Origin: Actinomycetes bacterium
Lineage (GTDB): Bacteria; Actinomycetota; Aquicultoria; CAJVYJ01; JAUVQD01
Length of the DNA stretch: 9,740 nt
Reading direction: 5' to 3'
NCBI GenBank assembly: GCA_030605305.1
Contig: JAUWIO010000016.1
Coordinates: 1-9,740 of the forward strand
The notes below the pieces were generated by a model. That model did no database searches, had not been told where the DNA came from, and saw only the letters and a program-made list of their open reading frames with translations. Shown piece by piece: positions 6,565 through 9,740 of the stretch. The stretch's first letter is position 1. Every line of letters begins with the position of its first letter. Both the position numbers and the translations under genes were made by a program.

Positions 6565-6860
6565 AGCGTTACCTCGCTGGATAGACCGGTCTCGCCGTCG
6601 ATGGTCTCTTTAAGATGACGGGCGAGGTTTTCGGCCGTGGGATTGAAGTCGACCACTTCATTGAGATTGACGGGGTCGAACCGGTCAATGATGCGTTTTA
6701 TCGAATCGAAGTCGGCCACCATGTCGTTTTGAAGCCGGTCGGTTTCTATCTTGATATCGATTTCCCACCGGTGTCCGTGTTGGCGGCCGCACGGACCGTC
6801 ATAGCCGAGCAACTGGTGGGAGCTTTCGAAATGGTGCTTAACTCTTAGAATATACGGCAA
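6528..6860 (-). CDS. queD: 6-carboxytetrahydropterin synthase QueD (PTPS family), catalytic-His position is Pro
   Basis: QueD converts 7,8-dihydroneopterin triphosphate to 6-carboxy-5,6,7,8-tetrahydropterin, the first step specific to 7-deazaguanines. It is 110 residues, slightly short. Zinc ligands are His15, His28 and His30 (SSHQL, QHGH). The catalytic Cys24 is in PCGRQHGH and the pterin-anchoring Glu101 is in LWESPTAG. The family's Asp-His catalytic pair, usually in a DH..LN motif, reads FDPVNLN here, so Asp62 is kept but the following residue is Pro63 rather than His. The codon is CCC, one base from CAC. TTG start at 6860 with AGGAG six bases upstream; it lies 15 bases after the cupin stop, so the cupin gene probably heads the transcript. 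Context makes the QueD role very likely; the missing His could mean altered or weak activity. Confidence 0.93.
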   Translation of the reverse strand: MPYILRVKHHFESSHQLLGYDGPCGRQHGHRWEIDIKIETDRLQNDMVADFDSIKRIIDRFDPVNLNEVVDFNPTAENLARHLKETIDGETGLSSEVTLWESPTAGITYK

Positions 6861-6875
6861 ATCCCACTCCTGTTT

Positions 6876-7220
6876 TCAAGAACGGATCATCACGAGGGCC
6901 ATCTTGAACCGCTCGTTCGCCCGCAGGGCGTGTGGCGAATCGGCCGGCATGATGACGAACTCACCGGCGGCAGCCGTCAGCGTTTCTCCGGCTATCGTGA
7001 TCTCGGCCCGGCCGTCCAGGATAAACACGAGCGCATCGAACGGTGCTGTGTGTTCGCTTAGTTCTTCTCCGGCATCGAAAGCAAAAAGGGTGACATTGCC
7101 TGTCCCTTTCTTTAGGATCGTCCGGCTGACAACCGAACCGCTCTGGTAATCGACGAGGCCGGCACTGGACAAGGCCTGTGCGAAAAGGTCGTTGGGTGAC
7201 TCCTTGGCATCCTGGTTCAT
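6876..7220 (-). CDS. Small cupin-domain protein at the head of the que run
   Basis: A 114-residue protein with a single cupin barrel. A helical N-terminal part (~1-30) precedes motif 1, SEHTAPFDALVFILDGRAEI (~55-74), and motif 2, GEFVIMPADSPHAL (~86-99). Motif 1 has one His where the family usually has HxH, and Asp in place of Glu; motif 2 keeps its His. The metal site is therefore reduced, and the protein may bind a ligand rather than catalyse a reaction. Proteins of this kind are usually annotated only as cupin-domain proteins. ATG at 7220. No Shine-Dalgarno sequence is seen, and a TATAAT six bases upstream suggests a leaderless message. The stop is 15 bases from the queD start, so a link with queuosine synthesis is suggested by position only. 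Its biochemical role is unknown. Confidence 0.82.
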   Translation of the reverse strand: MNQDAKESPNDLFAQALSSAGLVDYQSGSVVSRTILKKGTGNVTLFAFDAGEELSEHTAPFDALVFILDGRAEITIAGETLTAAAGEFVIMPADSPHALRANERFKMALVMIRS

Positions 7221-7226
7221 ATTCAG

Positions 7227-7232
7227 ATTATA
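7227..7232 (-). promoter_or_regulatory. -10 element of the cupin-queDEC run; likely leaderless start
   Basis: A perfect TATAAT on the minus strand is followed by six bases and then the ATG of the cupin gene. Transcription should begin at or next to the A of the start codon. No good -35 is seen (CGTTAG at 17-base spacing is poor). The absence of any leader excludes an upstream preQ1 riboswitch for this transcript. Confidence 0.55.
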
Positions 7233-7301
7233 GCTGAAACCGCTAAGTCCTAACGATATTCGGAAAACTTACGAATGTGATGTAGGCGCCCACCCCCGGT
7301 G

Positions 7302-7307
7302 TATAAT
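7302..7307 (+). promoter_or_regulatory. -10 element of the zinc ribbon-ferredoxin-rhodanese cassette
   Basis: A perfect TATAAT lies in the 139-base gap between the divergent cupin and zinc-ribbon genes. The -35 region is weak (GATGTA at 17-base spacing). Transcription would start near 7314, giving a leader of about 45 bases with the hairpin at 7320-7334 and the ribosome site at 7350. Confidence 0.45.
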
Positions 7308-7319
7308 GAAACCATCCGG

Positions 7320-7334
7320 CGGGCCGTGGGCCCG
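7320..7334 (+). other. GC hairpin in the leader of the zinc-ribbon gene
   Basis: CGGGCC and GGCCCG form a perfect 6-bp stem around the three-base loop GTG. It ends 15 bases before the GGAGG ribosome site and has no T tract, so it is not an intrinsic terminator. It could stabilise the 5' end of the message. Confidence 0.4.
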
Positions 7335-7359
7335 TGAACAGATGATCTTGGAGGATGCA

Positions 7360-7551
7360 GTGGCAGACTTTGTATTCCGTTGCCCCGAGTGCCGATATAA
7401 TTTCCGTCCGCCCGACGGTATCGTGGAAGTGGCTGACGGTACGTGCCCGCTTTGCGGCGGCTCAAGGCTAAAAAAGGTCGTTGCGCGCGATGAAACGATC
7501 GTTTTGAAAACAGGCCGGAGCGGCCATGAATGCTTTGAGTGCACCGATTAG
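7360..7551 (+). CDS. Small zinc-ribbon protein with three CxxC pairs
   Basis: A 63-residue cytoplasmic protein of unknown function. It has CPEC (Cys8, Cys11) and CPLC (Cys29, Cys32), a two-knuckle zinc-ribbon or rubredoxin-like arrangement. A further HECFEC (His56, Cys58, Cys61) at the C-terminus could form a second site or a redox pair. I chose the GTG at 7360 because GGAGG (7350-7354) is five bases upstream; the frame is open from 7306 but those codons overlap the -10 element and leader hairpin. It is followed after 36 bases by a ferredoxin gene on the same strand, then by a rhodanese lipoprotein, so the three are probably one transcript. I do not recognise a named family beyond zinc ribbon. 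Confidence 0.75.
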   Translation: MADFVFRCPECRYNFRPPDGIVEVADGTCPLCGGSRLKKVVARDETIVLKTGRSGHECFECTD

Positions 7552-7587
7552 GGCGGACTTTACGGAGAACGAGGACTAACGAGACTA

Positions 7588-7782
7588 GTGATCATCGCCC
7601 AGATAGATTTTAAGAAATGCGAAATATGCGATAGCTGCACTGCCGTTGCTTCTTGCGCCACCAGGGCTGTCATCAAGATAGACAAAGATGAATCGGCCGC
7701 CATCGACCAGGCGCTTTGCCATGGGTGCGGAGACTGTGTTCTAGCCTGTACATACGGAGCTATTTCAATCATGGAGGTTTAA
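7588..7782 (+). CDS. Small 2[4Fe-4S] ferredoxin-like protein
   Basis: A 64-residue electron carrier with two cysteine groups. The second, CHGCGDCVLAC (Cys44, 47, 50, 54), is a textbook CX2CX2CX3C. The first, CEICDSCTAVASC (Cys11, 14, 17, 23), has CX2CX2CX5C, two residues longer than usual, and the last Cys is followed by Ala-Thr instead of Pro. By analogy with clostridial ferredoxins, Cys11/14/17 with Cys54, and Cys44/47/50 with Cys23, would hold the two clusters. GTG start at 7588; the ribosome site is weak (GAGG about 13 bases away). The stop is two bases before the lipoprotein ATG, and that gene's GGAGG lies inside this gene's last codons, so the two are translated from one message. Confidence 0.85.
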   Translation: MIIAQIDFKKCEICDSCTAVASCATRAVIKIDKDESAAIDQALCHGCGDCVLACTYGAISIMEV

Positions 7783-7784
7783 GG

Positions 7785-8183
7785 ATGAGAATCATGAACA
7801 AAGCTTTGGCGCTGGGGTTGATGTTGGCCCTCTTTGTCCTAGCGGGCTGCGGCCAGGGAGCGACTGAGGCGGCCACTTACAAGAACATCAGCGCTGATGA
7901 ACTGAACGACCGGATGCAGAACGAAGACCTCTTTCTGGTTGATGTTCACATCCCCGAGCAGCCGCGTATAAAGGGGACCGACCTTTTCGTCTCTTATTTG
8001 GACGTGAAGGAGAATGCCGACAAGTTCCCGGCCGATAAAGACGAGCCGATCATCGCGTATTGCCGGGGCGGCGGCATGAGCATCGATGCTTCGCTCGAAC
8101 TGATAGGGATGGGCTATACCGATATCAACAGTTTGGCGGGCGGCGCCGAGGCCTGGAAGGCGGCCGGTTATCCGACGGAATAG
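7785..8183 (+). CDS. Rhodanese-like lipoprotein
   Basis: A 132-residue exported lipoprotein. Residues 1-22 form a lipoprotein signal peptide: charged start (Arg2, Lys6), hydrophobic core, and lipobox LAGC with Cys22 as the lipidated residue. After a short linker comes a single rhodanese domain (~33-131) with the SADELNDRM start, the FLVDVHIPEQ strand, and active-site loop CRGGGMS with Cys93, ending in the typical GYTDINSLAGGAEAWKAAGYP. Rhodaneses carry persulfide sulfur on this Cys; outside the membrane the role could be sulfur transfer or thiol redox. ATG at 7785 with GGAGG seven bases upstream; a second ATG is four codons later. It is the third gene of the zinc ribbon-ferredoxin cassette. 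The stop lies five bases from that of the convergent diguanylate cyclase. Confidence 0.92.
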   Translation: MRIMNKALALGLMLALFVLAGCGQGATEAATYKNISADELNDRMQNEDLFLVDVHIPEQPRIKGTDLFVSYLDVKENADKFPADKDEPIIAYCRGGGMSIDASLELIGMGYTDINSLAGGAEAWKAAGYPTE

Positions 8184-8188
8184 GCTGT

Positions 8189-9532
8189 TTAACTTTTGCC
8201 GGAACGAGGCTCGCCGGTGTTGAGCCGTTGCTCGGAAGCGGCAGTGATATTTTGAGGGACGGTTGAAGATGATACGCAGTTCTTACCTGAGCGCTTAGCC
8301 ACGTATAGAGCTTGGTCTGCCGCATGGATGATATCTGTCTCGTTGCCGCAGTGGTGGTGGAGCTCGGCGCAGCCGATAGAGACCCCCCGCCCAAGGTGCC
8401 GATTCTCGGATATGATTTGATCCCGCGCGACCGAGTCTTTGATTCGTTGCGCGATAGCCGCCCCTCCTGCTAGGTCTGTGCCCGGCAGGATGACGCAGAA
8501 CTCATCGCCTCCGTAACGGGCGGCCCAGTCCCCCTCACGCATCTCCCCGTCGATCACCCGGGCGACTGCTCTCAGTGTTTCGTCGCCCGCAAGATGGCCG
8601 CGTACATCATTGACCTGCTTGAGGCAGTCGATATCGATCATCATAAGTGAAAGCGGCTCATTCGTCCGGTGTGCATACTGGATCTCTCTGGACAGAAGCC
8701 TGAGGAGCTCTCTGTGGTTGTAGAGGTCCGTCATTTCGTCTTTGACTGATAATTCATGAAGGTCTTCTCGTGACTTTTGAAGGCGCTCGGCCATCCAATT
8801 GAAATCGTTCGCCAAAAGCTCAAACTCATCGTTTGTATGTAACGATATGCGTTGGTCGAGGTGACCGTGGCCAACCCGGCGGGATTCAGTCCTGAAAATC
8901 TCGATCGGCCGGATGATGGAACGGGCGAGCCAGATACTCGTCGCCATCGCGACGAGTATCAACACGATAAAGAACACCCCGGCGACGACATACGCTTGAC
9001 GCCGGTGCTCGCGCGCCCGCTCAAGATCGCTCGCCATAACGACCTCTAGTCGAGCGTGGGCGGTTTGGAGGATCGTCGCCGAGTCGAAGATCTCTTCATC
9101 GAACATCTTCATCTCGCTGTAACCGTTACTCTCTAAAGATGCCCCAGTTATCAGAAGATGGTCGGCCCTCCGCTTCGCCGCGCGCCATTTTGTGTGGGCC
9201 TCTCCGATGAGTCGAGCGACGCTCGGATCGATCGCACTCTTCGACACTGCGGCAAAGTCCTTTTCTATCGCGACTTCGAACTGCCGAAATTCCTTGTTCT
9301 CGCGCTCAAGGTTGTTGATAAGAAAATCGTTGACGGGCATGGCGGCCCTGAGTAGCTTGTTTTGGAGCATGAGAAGAGGTTCGCTCTTTATGTGTAGCGT
9401 CCGTCGCGATCTTTCGTAATGCGTCAAGATGCGTTGGCTCGTTGTTATCGTGATTAGGTTGGAGACGACAACAGCGGTCGCTATAAGTAGAAATCCAACA
9501 AACAGCTTATTTCGAATAGTGAGTTTTTTCAC
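8189..9532 (-). CDS. Membrane diguanylate cyclase with HAMP and GGDEF domains
   Basis: A 447-residue inner-membrane signalling enzyme making cyclic di-GMP from two GTP. TM1 is ~8-30. An external, mostly helical sensor region (~31-177) resembles the four-helix-bundle sensors of chemoreceptor-like proteins. TM2 is ~178-200, with a HAMP linker at ~201-255 (IIRPIEIF ... LLANDFNWMAERL). The GGDEF domain runs ~265-425, with DEMTDLYNHRELL at its start, DIDCLKQVND, and the active motif YGGDEF (341-345). REGD (332-335) stands five residues before GGDEF, exactly the product-inhibition I-site RxxD, so feedback inhibition is likely. No EAL domain follows; the last ~25 residues are a polar tail. GTG start at 9532 with a weak GCGGA about eight bases upstream. 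A stress-sigma-like promoter pattern lies ~50 bases upstream. Confidence 0.94.
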   Translation of the reverse strand: MKKLTIRNKLFVGFLLIATAVVVSNLITITTSQRILTHYERSRRTLHIKSEPLLMLQNKLLRAAMPVNDFLINNLERENKEFRQFEVAIEKDFAAVSKSAIDPSVARLIGEAHTKWRAAKRRADHLLITGASLESNGYSEMKMFDEEIFDSATILQTAHARLEVVMASDLERAREHRRQAYVVAGVFFIVLILVAMATSIWLARSIIRPIEIFRTESRRVGHGHLDQRISLHTNDEFELLANDFNWMAERLQKSREDLHELSVKDEMTDLYNHRELLRLLSREIQYAHRTNEPLSLMMIDIDCLKQVNDVRGHLAGDETLRAVARVIDGEMREGDWAARYGGDEFCVILPGTDLAGGAAIAQRIKDSVARDQIISENRHLGRGVSIGCAELHHHCGNETDIIHAADQALYVAKRSGKNCVSSSTVPQNITAASEQRLNTGEPRSGKS

Positions 9533-9578
9533 AAACAGGTTCCGCTCTAATCCGCGAACTTTTCTTTACTTTTTAGAT

Positions 9579-9604
9579 TTACCCAATCGACCGCATAATT
9601 AACC
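9579..9604 (-). promoter_or_regulatory. Possible SigB/SigF-type promoter for the diguanylate cyclase
   Basis: On the minus strand GGTTAA (9604-9599) is followed by 14 bases and GGGTAA (9584-9579). Counted as GGTT-N16-GGGTA this agrees with the consensus known for general-stress sigma factors (SigB of Bacillus, SigF of actinobacteria). A transcript would start near 9572, about 40 bases before the GTG. The window also holds a STAS anti-anti-sigma gene, the sort of protein that controls such sigma factors. Confidence 0.4.
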
Positions 9605-9688
9605 GCTCGCCTGCTTTTGCGTGAACGACTACGGTGAAGGTCTTGATCTGTAGCGGTCTTCTTGTTCATATGACAAAATACTACACAT

Positions 9689-9740
9689 ATGTCTGAGCCT
9701 ATCATTCAAGTAGAAGACCTCTGCAAGGTCTACCCGGCCC
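9689..9740 (+). CDS. ABC-transporter ATP-binding protein, N-terminus only
   Basis: Only 17 codons are inside the window, reading MSEPIIQVEDLCKVYPA. The pattern I-x-V-E-D-L-x-K-V-Y is the usual first strand and A-loop (aromatic Tyr) of ABC ATPases, which power import or export across the membrane. The Walker motifs lie beyond the edge, so substrate and subfamily cannot be told. No Shine-Dalgarno sequence precedes the ATG at 9689. AATACT at 9677-9682 could be a -10 giving a leaderless message, the same geometry as the cupin gene. The ATG lies inside the palindrome ACATATGT (9685-9692). Confidence 0.7.
   Translation, partial: MSEPIIQVEDLCKVYPA

Noticed and set aside
7221..7301. preQ1 riboswitch before the cupin-queDEC run
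   Set aside because: The -10 box lies six bases from the ATG, leaving no leader, and I see no preQ1-I-like aptamer core. The short queF leader also has no room.

Overview
The window is ordinary dense bacterial chromosome. Base composition is moderately GC-rich, there is little intergenic space, and GTG and TTG starts are frequent. No RNA gene, insertion sequence, CRISPR array or phage gene was recognised. The lineage cannot be fixed from the sequence. The style of the bifunctional-nuclease-family protein, one apparently leaderless gene, and the flavoredoxin and 2[4Fe-4S] ferredoxin suggest an anaerobic or facultative member of the Actinomycetota or Bacillota side of the tree. I hold this only weakly.

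Layout: (1) 1-1160, the RNA ligase RtcB, cut by the window edge and carrying an apparent one-base frameshift. (2) 1225-2424, a membrane NarL/DesK-type histidine kinase with no response regulator in view. (3) A flavoredoxin-type flavin reductase (minus strand) and a HAD phosphatase (plus strand) diverging from a 97-base gap that holds a perfect 14-base palindrome. (4) On the minus strand, a bifunctional-nuclease-family protein followed by a STAS anti-anti-sigma factor. (5) 4835-7220, queuosine precursor synthesis: queF on the plus strand, meeting a tightly packed minus-strand run of cupin, queD, queE and queC. (6) 7360-8183, a plus-strand cassette of three small genes: zinc ribbon, 2[4Fe-4S] ferredoxin and rhodanese lipoprotein. 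(7) 8189-9532, a membrane HAMP-GGDEF diguanylate cyclase on the minus strand. (8) From 9689, the first codons of a probable ABC-transporter ATPase.

How the genes work together: QueD makes 6-carboxytetrahydropterin, QueE converts it to 7-carboxy-7-deazaguanine, QueC makes preQ0 and QueF reduces preQ0 to preQ1, the base inserted into tRNA. The window therefore encodes the whole route from dihydroneopterin triphosphate to preQ1. GTP cyclohydrolase I and the tRNA transglycosylase are not here. QueD has proline where the family normally has its catalytic histidine.

Regulation: the STAS gene and the diguanylate cyclase are each preceded by a GTTT/GGTT-N16-GGGAA/GGGTA pattern resembling general-stress sigma (SigB/SigF) promoters. 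Four gene pairs meet tail to tail with overlapping or nearly touching stops and no room for separate hairpin terminators. The least explained items are the zinc ribbon-ferredoxin-rhodanese cassette, the QueD substitution, and a coding-like minus-strand frame at 4703-4813 that has a well-placed Shine-Dalgarno sequence but ATA where a start codon should be.
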